Source: Gigantopelta aegis
Lineage: Eukaryota > Mollusca > Gastropoda > Neomphalida > Peltospiridae
Length of the DNA: 64,000 nucleotides
Direction: 5' to 3'
NCBI RefSeq assembly: GCF_016097555.1
Contig: NC_054708.1
Coordinates: 1,368,382-1,432,381, forward strand
The notes under the pieces are model-generated. The model did no database searches, was not told the origin of the DNA, and saw nothing but the letters and a program-made list of their open reading frames with translations. The position numbers and the translations under genes are program-made. Of this stretch, positions 10,561-22,300 are shown one piece after another. The stretch's first letter is position 1, and every line of letters starts with the position of its first letter.

Positions 10561-13309
10561 ATAAATGCCCTTCTCCTTTTTGTAGGCATTTAAGCAATGG
10601 TACTTCATGTCGCTGATTGTTCGTTTCCGTGAAGTAAATTGCCAAAATTTTTGAAGCATCGAGAAAAAGCTGTTTAGAATGTTACAATCTAGCATGTTAC
10701 TAAAATGGATAAGTAGACTCTTTGTAAAGTAGTAGTGTTTCATATTACGAAATTAGGTTGTCCATCTGCAAATTTTTGCATTTGTTTCCCAATTAAATTG
10801 ATATATTAAATGTACATGCATTTAACATTTAATTGACTCGATGTTAAAGAATAGTGAGTAGACACGCGTGCAGGAAAATTTGTAATGGGATCTAAGCAGT
10901 GTTTGACTGAGTCTGTGTGTCGAACTCGCATTGAGAGTGCCAAACACCAGAATTTTTAAGGAAAACCAAGGGTATACTCCCCTGAACATTTTGAAAATTA
11001 AATGTCCTGATATGCACTGTCCTGCAATCTACAAATAAAATTCATCCTGAAAAATAGAGTGGTATACTTTCTTTTTTTTTTTTACTGCTTACTTTTTGGA
11101 ACAATTTTTTGTTGCTGTGGGCAAGTGAAATTTGAGTTACTTGTCCGACGGGCAATTGAAAATTTTAGGATAAGGCCAGCTCCGATATATATAGTCTGGC
11201 ATCACTAATATATACATATATAGTCTCAGAGATGAAACCTGCTACATTTTTCCATTAGTAGATAGACCGTTTGACAAAATTAATTACTCTTGTAGAATAT
11301 TCTTAACCGTAACCCATTTTCTTTCTGGGAGAGCTTCCCCCCCCCCCCCCCCCCCCCCAGCTCCTATTGACTGTGGATGCATTCAGCACACACATTGTAA
11401 ATATTCAATTTCATACCGCCATACCCCAAAATTTCTTTTTAGCAGGCTGGCTGGCTGGGGATATTATATACATGATGCATCATCCCACAGATAGGATAAC
11501 ACATACCACGGCCTTTGATATACTTGCTATGGTTCACTGGCCAAGACACATTAATTACCATTAATTGAAGAATATGTTTGCCTAAATAGTTAATGAATGT
11601 TTAAGTATACCCCCAACATAAACAAAAGATATAACATATAATTAAAATAGCAATAATGCTGTTAAATAACAAAACTTTTCGACAGTGTTAAAACCATTTC
11701 ATTTTTTTGTTTACTTTGGTGTCGGATTACATCAATGAGACTTGAGTGTTGCGGCATTTGCAGTGACCAGTCAAGCATTGATAGTTGTTGGCCAGATTAA
11801 TTTTAGTGATGCCAGAAAATACTAATTACTGATACATAAGAGTAGATAAACATAGCTTAAAATGGGAGCTCTTTTTAAAAATAAATCACCATCAGATTTT
11901 TTTCCTGAAATTCAAAGTGAAATTAAGTATTTTTTAGTTTCCATAAGCTCGAAATGGATTAGTGAGGAAATGTAATGATATTCATTATTTTTATCACAAT
12001 TTTGTTCTGAGAAATTTGTCTCGGAGAGGTCACCTTTTTGAGTTGTCTCGATAAACCTTGACGCTTGCACTGAAGGTTTATTTTGATGAACTAGCATAAA
12101 ATAATGAGATGGAATTCCAAAATATCGGTTTTATGCAATTACTTCTACGATTCCAGCTAAATCATACTCCCCTTCCCAATTCAATGCCTGCTTGACAATA
12201 AAATATCAATGTCATCATTAGTATCAAGTATGCACTCTTAAAAACTAAAAATGAAAAAAAACACCCCTAACCACCACAAAAAACATGATATTGTAGTTTG
12301 CATTGTTAAATTTAACACAAACAAAACAACTGGGGTTTTTTTCATACAGCTAAATACGTTCAGAACTATTTATAATAGAATACAAAATACAAAATACAAA
12401 CAACAGTAACGTACACTGCCAACAGAAAGAAGAAATTCTAAACCATTGCTGGAATGTCGAATGTTTTTGTTTATTTTTTAACCAGACAGAGTTGTGTTTC
12501 CTTCCGTTGGCGTCATATAAAACATACATTGTAGTTGGAACACATTTATATATGATTTAATATTTATAATTAAATTTGGATTTCCTTGCAATCTCCCAAT
12601 AATACATTATAAAATATTATTATCAGTTATATTGAAATATTTTTATTTCCTTTTTAAATGATTGTATAATATTGAATTAGAATGTGCATTCGTATACAAA
12701 TTATCATTTCCAATTTTACATGTTAGAAAACTTCCGGTATCATCCGTGTCAGGAAGAGGAATTAGCAAGTTAACTCTCGACAGTGAAAATATCGAGTAAA
12801 TGCGAGTTATGACATTTACCCTTATTTTAGCTGATACAATACATATGTAGCACTGAGTGAATCGAGAAATAAATTAAATATATCAAGAAAAGACCACTTA
12901 CTGAATTCAAATATTGGGAAGATACCACTGGCACTAGGCCTATGTAATATGTTATCCGTCTGACTTGTCATTTTTATGAGATAATGAGTTGAATCATCAA
13001 TATAATTTTTCCAGTAGACAGGTACACCACATTAACTCCACAAATAGAATATTTTTGTTGTTGAACATATCTATTGTATAGAAATTATCAACTGATAAAA
13101 TGTACCCTTGATGTATTATTCCTCCATTTAATGAAAATTGGCAGTCGCCCTTGTCGCCCGTGGTGACCTTTATTGGCTATGAGCAACTAAGAATTTTACA
13201 AAGGTAGTCCATTAGGCGACCATCGATTTTAGGGTTTGGCAAGTATGGTACCAGTTAAAAAACAAAGACACTGAAACAATAAGTACACCGTTATGCTATG
13301 TAATATACG
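10561..13309. other. AT-rich intergenic DNA with SINE debris
   Basis: Poly-C is at about 11338-11358. SINE-derived words (GAAACCTGCTACATTTTTCC, CACAGATAGGATAACACATA, GCCTTTGATATACTTGCTAT) lie at about 11228-11545. A dispersed repeat at about 11700-11830 (TTTACTTTGGTGTCGGA, GCAGTGACCAGTC, TGATGCCAGA) has a same-orientation partner at about 18600-18735. No coding exon was recognised. Confidence 0.5.
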
Positions 13310-13311
13310 GG

Positions 13312-13470
13312 ATGCAGTTGATTCGTCCACTGGACAATTCGTCCATGGATGATTCGTCCACTGAAAATTTGTCCACTGAGGAACTCGAGACGATTCGTCC
13401 ACTACACAAAATCAGTTCCGGACGATTCGTCCACTGGGTTTTTATTTCCCCAGTACATTTTGTCCACGGC
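13312..13470 (+). repeat. Cluster of GATTCGTCCACTGG words (left arm)
   Basis: Variants of TTCGTCCACTGGAC occur about seven times in 150 bp. The reverse-complement cluster (GTGGACGAATTGTC) lies at about 16975-17250. Together they look like the two ends of a ~3.9-kb inverted-repeat element with internally repetitive termini. Confidence 0.5.
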
Positions 13471-16412
13471 CTAAATAATGTGTACTACATGTACGTGGGG
13501 GCTATATATTTTACCCCGTATTTTTTTTGCTGTGTCATAAATTTACAAAGGTGAAAATAAATTATATTGCATTAGATTACGCTTGGTAGATGTTTTTGTA
13601 ACAATGCTCTGCAGACATAATTCTTTGGTGTTTCTATTTATTCGGGTATTATTTGTTTCTATAATGTATGCCTTTCACGCTACATGTCGTAGGATGTTTT
13701 TAGTACAATATGCCCGGTAAAGATAATCTTTAGCCCTTCCCTTTCAACTTGTTTGGTTTCTGTTTGCTTTACCAATTAAGTGTACAGGTGTACTCTATTG
13801 TGATATCGTGAAGTAATTAGCAATGCAGGCTCATTACTGCTTAAGCTTGTTTCACCAAGTTGGATCCAGTAGCGTCTAAAACAACACGCCTTATTTCAAA
13901 GCTGCACCGCTAACTACCTGTATGGACGGAATGAATGAATGAATAAATGAATGAATGTTTAACGACACCCCAGCACGAAAAATACATCGGCTATTGGGTG
14001 TCAAACTATGGTAAGGCGTATCATAAAATATTGTTTGTTTCCGGTTACCCGACCGACCCTAATTTGAACCTGCCGACCCTAAAACTTTTTTTGTATATCC
14101 ATAAATGTTTTTTAATATAACAATGATTTCCTCAAAAACATTCCAAAACTATCACAAGCACTAATTTGGTGTCTTTTAGGGGATAACCCTACTGTGTTTT
14201 CCGATTTGCGGACGTATATCGGTGGTTTTACTGTCGCAAATTTAGTTTTATTGGCGACCCGTTAGCCACGAAATGTTTTCTTCTAACAATTGATTGATGG
14301 AGTTACTTCCCTTCAAATTGAAGTTCGGTAACGTTCGTGAGATATCGGGCGGAGAGTCGGAAAATTGTTTTCACGAATATATGCGATCTTTTCCGATTTA
14401 CTCTACATCTAGCGTAGCGAGGTGTTCCGATTAATAATAATAATAATAACTATATTTAATGATTTACTCCAGCGACAAACTGGCCTTGTAGAAATTTAGT
14501 GACCTTCTGATAAACTAGGGGAGGGAATGTTTACCAATACTGATGGAGTTTACTGCCAAATCAAATGATTAAATATGTCAGTAAGATCTCGATGCGTTTT
14601 GTTATTTTTTGTAAGTGGTCACTGGGAACTTCGCGGGTTTCCGCTAAAAACAGTGTCAGAATGACCATGTGTTTGACGTCAGGTCAGGTCAGGTCATAGG
14701 TTTTAACGTGAAATTCAGAACAAGCTGTTGTAGCGCACGCCTGTCGTGGGCACAAGTGCTTGCGAAGCAAGCTCTTCCGTCCAAGACAGGAGGGGGGGGG
14801 AGGGAGGGGGTGGTTGTCTTCTCGCTTACGACTTGGCACATGTTTGACGTCCAATAGCCGATGATATTAAAGATAAAAATCAATGTGCTCTAGTGGCGTC
14901 TTTAAATAAAACAAACTTTACTTTTCAACATTCACTTGGGCATTCTAAGCATTTGTACTGCATTTCTATTCATTGGACCAATTGACTGCTTCAAACCAAG
15001 TGGGTACTTTAATACTGGATGCATACAGAATAAAACTAACATTGCAAATTATAAAATTGGTAACTCTACCATTTCTTAGATACACTAGGAAAGATAATAT
15101 TCAAATTTGTTTTAAAAATGTTATTGTTGGACAGATAAATATAGAACCCTTCTTTTCAGTTTTCATTAAAAGAAATTGTTATAACTTATTTACTGGTTTC
15201 TATCCAATTAAGGTTCAACCAAGTCTGTCCTGGACCAGTACAGAAGTTAAGTGTTAGTGTGAGAGTAAACCTTCTGCCTGTTATTAAACAGCAAGGGGTC
15301 TTTTGTATGTACTCTCCCACAGATAGGTTAGTACCATGTTGCCCTCAAAATCAAAATGCCTTGCCTTTTATAAATTTATAAGTTGCCCATGTAAAAAGAA
15401 GCCTTTAAACACACCTATGTGGATAGTACTACATATTTCCTTTTTAAAATTAAGTTATGAAATAGATATAGAAAATAAAATGGCCACACGGTTTTTGTTC
15501 TTTTGAAAATTGTATAATGGAAAAAAAACACCTTATATTTAAAACTGCACATAAAATATGCCCCCAAAACGTCTCTTTACCATGCCTTACTTCATTTCTA
15601 GGGTAAACACTGTGATGAATGGTATTGTTGGTTTGCATAATGCATTTCTATACATGCAGAGGTTATTTTGGATACCGGTAAAATTATTTTCCAAAATAAA
15701 ATGTTTTTCCTACCTACCTACCCTATATTTTTCCAGCATGTAATAGGAAACAAGTTAAAAAAAATTCCGGCCTAATGCAAACAAATAAGGTGATGATCAA
15801 CATCAGTATAAAAATTCAAGATTTAAATAAAAACAGTGTAAAGAATTGTGCAAAAATACAAATATGACAGATAGATACCGACTTTTACTCAAAATTTCAA
15901 TGTGTGCTGTATTGGCCATTCTCAAAGAGAATGTTACACCCCTGCACCACGGTGAGGTTACAGCACGCTCAGGGGGAATCCTATATAGCGTCTTGGTATT
16001 AATGCGAATATAAATATACGTTGTGTTCCAGATTCGGACATTTTCGTTTCATTCGGGCAATAAAAATCAACTTGTCCCCATATTCCACCCATACTCCCAA
16101 AAAGGGAGCCTGAATACTTATTGTGACCAAAACTGTCAGGTGTAAAAGTGGTATGAGTAGTTAGTCTGTTTAAAAGTATCTTTGTAAATTGTGTGTGCAT
16201 GTTATTGACAGTATGATAATTGTTCAGGGGTTACTGTTTTGTCTTAGTCGGTGTAGTGGCCCATTGAGCTGCTAAAACCCACTCTTAGTCATTGATATTT
16301 CTATTAATTGATAAACCTTAATGAAAACCATTTAACATAATTTGTTATCGATGGTATGGCTGGTTGGGACTAAGATATCATAGAGCCCAGAGTCTGATAT
16401 GTCATATGTTAG
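13471..16412. other. Intergenic DNA between inverted word clusters
   Basis: A SINE fragment is at about 13948-14010 (TTTAACGACACC, ATCGGCTATTGGGTGTCAAA). A second repeat family at about 14690-14920 (AACGTGAAATTCAGA, GCACGCCTGTCGTGGGCACA) recurs at about 20056-20150 and ends in SINE words in forward orientation. A G-rich run lies at about 14790-14812. Another SINE scrap is at about 15290-15340. No transposase or other coding region was recognised. Confidence 0.45.
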
Positions 16413-16565
16413 ACCAAAGGGGTGTATGGACGGATGCAACGGCTGCAACGGCTGAAGCATAGGACCCGGCAGGGAGAATTCTTTGCCATTTGGAGACGCT
16501 ACACCAATGACGAAATTACTGCCAAAGAATTGATTCGTGCTCTTGCAAGATTATCCATTCATTAG
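16413..16565 (+). CDS. Orphan ORF, possible terminal exon with death-domain-like tail
   Basis: A 50-codon open frame runs from a possible acceptor (catatgttag) at 16412 to a TAG at 16563-16565. It reads like protein: basic QRLQRLKHRTRQGEFF, then AIWRRYTNDEITAKELIRA, then LARLSIH. The pattern of a tryptophan, then a loop, then a T-x-x-x-LI-x-AL helix resembles the last two helices of death domains. That is my pattern reading, not a search result. There is no ATG at the start (an internal ATG is residue 8), the pyrimidine tract before the acceptor is poor, and no companion exons were identified. It may be a last exon, a pseudogene fragment, or chance. Confidence 0.3.
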   Translation, partial: TKGVYGRMQRLQRLKHRTRQGEFFAIWRRYTNDEITAKELIRALARLSIH

Positions 16566-16974
16566 TCGGCTGACTGTTGGACGTTTCTCTTCCAGTGATA
16601 TTTGAATGGATAATCTCCTACAGTGATTTGTGCAGTTAACAACAACGAAATACCATTCATCGATTCTACACTGATTTAATTGACCAAAAACATTCGCTTG
16701 TGCATTTCTACTACTGTCAAATATGTTAACTTTTGAATGACATTTGTTGTTTTGTTGAATTGTTTTTTAATGTACATTTAATTAAATTGGAATTGAAGAC
16801 AACAAGTTTTTATTTTATTTCGAGGTTATTAGGCATATGGGGATAACGTGACGAGGGAGGGTACAGTGGATAGAATTTACGCCATTGAAGGAGAACATGA
16901 CCGGGGGGGGGGGGGGGGGTAATAAAGTCTTCCAACACAGAGGCTTGCATTACCTATTTACCACATCGTGTACG
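16566..16974. other. Non-coding spacer with poly-G
   Basis: AT-rich sequence without a recognised element, with a G run at about 16902-16918. Confidence 0.5.
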
Positions 16975-17255
16975 AGCGAGTGGACAAATCGTCCGTGGAC
17001 GAATCATCCGCATGATAATGAATACAAACAGTTAATAAAAACTGGATAGTAATGTTGAATTCTAACTCTATTTTACTTTTTTGGTTATAGTATACCACAA
17101 AATAATGTTAAGAAACGATTACAATGTCAAAGAAATAACTATTAATATGTTTGAAAAAAATGCAGTCATCGAGTGGATGAATTGTCCAAGGTGAGTGGAC
17201 GAATTGTCTGTGAACGAATTGTCCAGTGGACGAACCGTCTGGAAAGCTAATATAC
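16975..17255 (-). repeat. Cluster of GTGGACGAATNGTC words (right arm)
   Basis: At least six variants of GTGGACGAATTGTC lie at about 16978-17010 and 17170-17245. They are the reverse complement of the 13312-13470 words. The two clusters may be the termini of one element. Confidence 0.5.
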
Positions 17256-17636
17256 ATCGTATATTTTGGTAAAATGTTGGGGTTTTTTTTACAGATTGAT
17301 TTTTCTTTTGATATCTGTTTTATTAGTAGCCTACTACTGTAGCATTTACATATCCAAATTAAACGTCGACATGTGCGTGCTTCATCCATTCCCGAGGAAA
17401 TCCGAGACTGGAGATTGTACCCCTTCTTGCATCGCCACAAAGCGGACTGCCACCCTGAGATTAGGTTTATATACCAAAGCACACACAATTCTACCTTTAT
17501 TCTCTTTGTATTGCATTATTTGTTTTTACTTCAGAGACAATGCAAGTCTAGCTGGATACCTCGGCTGTTCTAGCATTTTGTTTTCACCCCTGTATTAAAA
17601 ATGAGATTTAATCATCATAATTTAATGATAATTTAC
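17256..17636. other. Unassigned sequence, no supported gene
   Basis: Open frames occur on both strands. One plus-strand frame at about 17373-17470 has a plausible composition (contains RDWRLYPFLHRHK), but its opposite strand is also open and no splice sites frame it convincingly. No function is assigned. Confidence 0.3.
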
Positions 17637-18030
17637 CGGCCTCGGTGGCGTCGTGGTTAGGCTATCGGTCTACAGGCTGGTAGGTACTGGGTTCGGATCC
17701 CAGTCGAGGCATGGGATTTTTAATCCAGATACTGACTCCAAACCCTGAGTGAGTGCTCAGCAAGGCTCAATGGGTAGGTGTAAACCACTTGCACCAACCA
17801 GTGATCCATAACTGGTTCAACAAAGGCCATGGTTTGTGCTATCCTGCCTGTGGGAAGTGCAAATAAAAGATCCTTTGCTACTAATCGGAAAGAGTAGCCC
17901 ATGTAATGGCAACAGCGGGTTTCCACTCAAAATCTGTGTGGTCCTTCCTTAACCATATGTCTGATGCCATATAACCGTAAATAAAATGTGTTGAGTGCGT
18001 CATTAAATAAAACATTTCTTTGTTTCTTTT
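17637..18030 (+). mobile_element. Full-length tRNA-headed SINE
   Basis: The head GGCCTCGGTGGCGTCGTGG continues into GGTTAGGCTATCGG (A-box type) and GGGTTCGGATCCC (B-box type), so it is tRNA-derived. The body carries TAAAAGATCCTTTGCTACTA and GAGTAGCCCATGTAATGGC. The 3' part has AAATAAAATGTGTTGAGTGC and ends in TTAAATAAAACATTTC, then T-rich sequence. The head is shared with the element at 39317-39590, and the body and tail with the reversed copy at 56838-57166. Confidence 0.85.
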
Positions 18031-19083
18031 TTTTTAAGGATAATTTGTAAAGAATTATTTTTATTTATACTGGATATTTTTTTTTTTTAAATGTTATTTG
18101 AGTTGGTATGGGTTTAAAACTTAATAACATGTTTTTATATAAATTTTAACTATTCATTATGAAGTTACATGCCAATTCATCGATTTCCTTTTGAAGGAAA
18201 CAGACTATATACAATGAGCACATGATTATTATTCAACAAAGAATATTCTAGTTTTGATTTTGGCTGTGTATGCCATTTAAATTACAATGTGATAATTGGA
18301 GGGCTAGTTGAATTTGAGAAGGACCAGTAAGATTTGTCTTCAGCTGGCGACCATGGTTTTCATGTTAATTTTCAACCCTGGTACAGCCAACGTTTGTTTT
18401 TATTTCCAGGCCCAAATCTGGCCCATTTTTTTTTTTGCTGAAAGTATCCTGAAGTTGCTGAGTTATTGGCATTAGTGAGAAGTCGAAAATCATCATAATC
18501 TTTTGAACCTAGTCCGATTTCAAAAACAAAATCACATAACAGACGTGAAGACACTGATATGTTTAATGTCATAGCAAATAGCTAATTTAACACTGTTGGT
18601 CTGTAACAGTGTTGGTTTACTTTGGTGCCAGACTGTATATCGGTGCATATTGCAGTGACCAGTCTGGCAGTCAAGCGTTGTTTCATTTCTCGGCCAGATC
18701 TATTTCAGTAATGCCAGATATTACTAATTATTACTTTCATTTTAACATAACAACAACACATTAATTATGTTACGTAATACTATTGTTGTTTTAATGAAAA
18801 TATTTTGATGTTTTGTTTAAATTTTATTACCTAAAGTATAGTATTTGATAACGAAATATTACAGTTTGAACTAAGTCTATAATTAATTAATTAATTAATT
18901 AAGAACCTTTCTGAATGAACACAGAATGTGACGAAACATTACAAAATGTTTACTTTGACTTTTTTCTCTCCTTAGAAGGGAGAAGTCACTTTTCCTACTT
19001 TTTCAATTCTAGATTAGGGCCTGTTACGTCAAGGTTCATCTTGATAAACTACTTTCAACTACTAATAGTATTTCTGTTTTCAG
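18031..19083. other. AT-rich DNA upstream of golgin-97 (probably 5'UTR intron)
   Basis: It contains a dispersed repeat (about 18600-18735) shared with 11700-11830, and (TTAA)n-like sequence at about 18880-18902. Because exon 1 of golgin-97 begins at an acceptor, at least the right part is probably intronic. The non-coding first exon and promoter were not located. Confidence 0.4.
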
Positions 19084-19112
19084 AATTGTGATTTGTTCAG
19101 AGACGGCTGAAG

Positions 19113-19218
19113 ATGTTTGCCAAGTTGAAGGAGAAGATTCAGAAAGAAGGCGGCAACGTTAGCGAAGAGAAAAGCTTTCTGTCACTTCCCCAGCCTGGAC
19201 ACGCCAGCCCGGTAAAAG
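19113..19218 (+). CDS. GOLGA1: golgin-97 exon 1 (start), residues 1-35
   Basis: The acceptor tttctgttttcag ends at 19083, leaving 29 nt of 5'UTR before the ATG. The start MFAKLKEKI matches the conserved vertebrate golgin-97 N-terminus, which fixes the start. The donor is AAAG|gtgagt, phase 1. Confidence 0.88.
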
Positions 19219-19271
19219 GTGAGTAGTTATCTCTCAGTATGAATTGTTCAAAACCTTTTTGTCTCTCCAAC

Positions 19272-19310
<39 letters not shown>

Positions 19311-22300
19311 AGCCTGGACACACGATCACACTGAAATGTACTGGGTTTGCAGCCTGGTACCCACCCAGAGTTAGTTTTAACAACTCCGTTGGTAAGTGTA
19401 AGACGAGCACACTGAAATGTACTGGGTTTGCAGCCTGGTACCCACCCAGAGTTAGTTTTAACAACTCAGTTGGTAAGTGTAAGACGAGCACACTGAAATG
19501 TACTGGGTTTGCAACCTGGTACCCACCCAGAGTTAGTTTTAACAACTCCGTTGGTAAGTTAAGACGAGCACTCTGAAATGTACTGGGTTTGCAGCCTGGT
19601 ACCCACCCAGAGTTAGTTTTAACAACTCCGTTGGTAAGTGTAAGACGAGCACACTGAAATGTACTGGGTTTGCAACCTGGTACCCACCCAGAGTTAGTTT
19701 TAACAACTCCGTTGGTAAGTGTAAGACGAGCACACTGAAATGTACTGGGTTTGCAGCCTGGTACCTACCCAGAGTTAGTTTTAACAACTCCGTTGGTAAG
19801 TGTAAGACCACTACACTGACTTTTCTCTCACTAACCATTAACATAACCACTAACATAACAACTAACATAACAACTAACATAACAACTAACCACTATTAAA
19901 CTCTCTGTCCTGGAGAGACAGCCCAGATAGCTGAGGTGTGTGCCCAGGACAGAATGCTTGAACTTTAATTGGATATGAGCAAAAGTTTGTTTTGTTTAAC
20001 AACACCACTAGAGCACATTGATTTATTAATCATCGGCTATTGGATGGTATAGGTATTAACGTGCATATTCAGAGCAAACTGTTTTAGTGCATGCCTGTCA
20101 TGGGCACAGGTGCTGGCCTCGGCTGACTCTTCCGTTGAGGACAAGAAAGTTTGGGGTGGGTAAGAGAAGGGACCGCCTGCACTGGCAGGTGCAAGAGAGC
20201 ACCAGCAGCCTGACCAGGGTCGGCATCAGGTGGAGGGTTGGTTTTGGTGCTATGAAATTTGAAATGTCCTGTAGGATTAATGCCAAAGGGAAAAAGTGTG
20301 CAATTTGAATGATGGAAATTTGGCGCATTTTTTTTTATAGTCCACCGAAAGGAAAAAGGGAGCTATATAAGTTTTGGAATTTAGTTTGCTGAGAGTAGCC
20401 CATTACTAAGACCTAGATTTTAGAGAGTAGCAAGGGATCTTTTTATATGCACTATCCCACATACAGGATAGCAAATACCACAACCTTTGATATAGCAGTC
20501 ATGGTGCACTGGTTAGAATGAGAAATAGCCAAATGGGCTTACCAATTGTGGATATAAGCATGGAAATAAGTTGAATTGAAATAAATTAATACATGTATCA
20601 CAGGGTTGGAAAATTCCCGTGCCTGGATGTTCGGGGCAACCAGTTTCGCCCATGACGTAAACCCGGTGGGCTACTTGGAGAAAAAACCTAACACCCCCCC
20701 CCCCCTCCAAAACAAACACCTATAATATAATTTTAATAACCACCCCAAGCAAAATATTTGAAATTACTATTCAGTTACTTTACTGGCCACTAATCCACAT
20801 CACATGCTCACATGAACTAAGCAAACTCCAATCAGTCGCCAGCCATACGATTCGCACAGACAGCACGAACAAAATGAAAATATCCTACCTGTACAAATGA
20901 CATGCTTGTATTATATAATATATATTCTTTATTAATAAATGAGACAAATGATAACGTTTAGTTGTAGTTTTATTATTCTTGAAAATAATTATCAGAATCG
21001 GAAATATAAAACATAGATAATTCTGTATTAGAATATTTTGGGACTACCAGAATATGATGCTGGGCTACCACAGTTTAGGTACCTGGTAGCCCAGTGGGCT
21101 ACCACTAAATTGAAACATTTTTCCAACCCTTTATCAGTTTGTTGACTCCTCTTGTAAACAGTGTGTGATTGTTTATTTTGCCAGCCAATGTTAGCCCAGT
21201 TCAGAGTCCTCACGGCAAGAATGGAGTGCCGCCGGTTGATGGTGCTAACAGCGGAGCAGATTCTCCTGCCGGGAGTGTCTTTGGTGAAGAGACGTCAGTA
21301 AGTGAAATCTCTTACAAGAGAAAACAAAGAATGTGTATTTCATAATTTAGAAGATAACTTTGTCTTATTTGAACAAGAGAAAAAAAGAATGTGTGTTTCA
21401 TAATTTAGAAGATTACTTTGTCTTATTTGAACAAGAGAAAAGAAACAAATGTGTGTGTGTGAATCTTAATTCTATTACAGTTTATCACATAATATTACAT
21501 TTTGAGTTACGCCCATACTGGATTATGGTTGTTACTGGAGCCAAATTAGAAGAGTAAGTTTTGTTGGTGTTGTGACATCCCCTTGATCTGTTTTAAATCA
21601 TGTTAAATGTAGGCTTCCTCAAACACATTCCTTACAGTGATATATATTATGTAGTACACCTTTTGTTTTAGGAACATTGATAAGAATATATAGAGAGAGA
21701 GAATAACTAGTTATCTGCTTTATCCTGGGAAGGTAAAAATTGGAAATTTCCCATTCAGCCTGAACAGAATAAAGCCAGTATCCTACGTCACTAACTAATT
21801 ATTATTTTTATCTTGTAGTCCATAAAAATTATGGGGAAAACTATTGTTTCTGTTATTTCAGCCACATTGTACAATGACCTAGAGAGGTCAAATGAGCTAT
21901 TTTGTAATGTAGCTATGTATCTGTCAAAAGTCATAATCTGCTGAAATAGTGGTTGCAGAATAAATATAATTATTATTACAAAACGTATACATGTCTGTAT
22001 CTCTAGCAGTGATGTTTGTGATGATCTCTGTTCACAGTTTACAGAAGACTGTTCATCACAGGAGGAGATGGCAACTCTGTTACTGAAGCGAACGGAGCAG
22101 TGTAAGAAGCTGGAAGCCAAAATCAGTGGTGAGCTTATTTACTTCACCTTCAGAATTGATGCTGAAATAAACATTTGTTTCTAAAACTGGTCATAAAACA
22201 TTTGATTCGAATGCTGGTCAACTCGCCCCAAAACAAACTCGCCCCAAAACCAACTCGCCCCAGTGTTTGGACCTTGCCCCAAACTTCACTGTACTTAAAC

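Larger units (their letters stand above)
19219..21184 (+). other. golgin-97 intron 1
   Basis: It holds a 38-nt poly-C (19273-19310), an 81-bp array, the tail of a SINE, and reversed SINE debris (about 19990-20540). Further right are a poly-C near 20694 and otherwise plain AT-rich sequence. Just after the poly-C the words CAGCCTGGACAC repeat the exon 1 sequence at about 19191. Confidence 0.7.

Noticed and set aside
17108..17598. 126-codon minus and 110-codon plus ORFs
   Set aside because: They overlap each other on opposite strands, include the GTGGACGAAT word cluster and show no recognisable domain or splice sites.
17637..17712. Possible tRNA gene (A-box and B-box words)
   Set aside because: It continues into a SINE body repeated elsewhere, and the cloverleaf is degraded, so it is a tRNA-derived SINE head.
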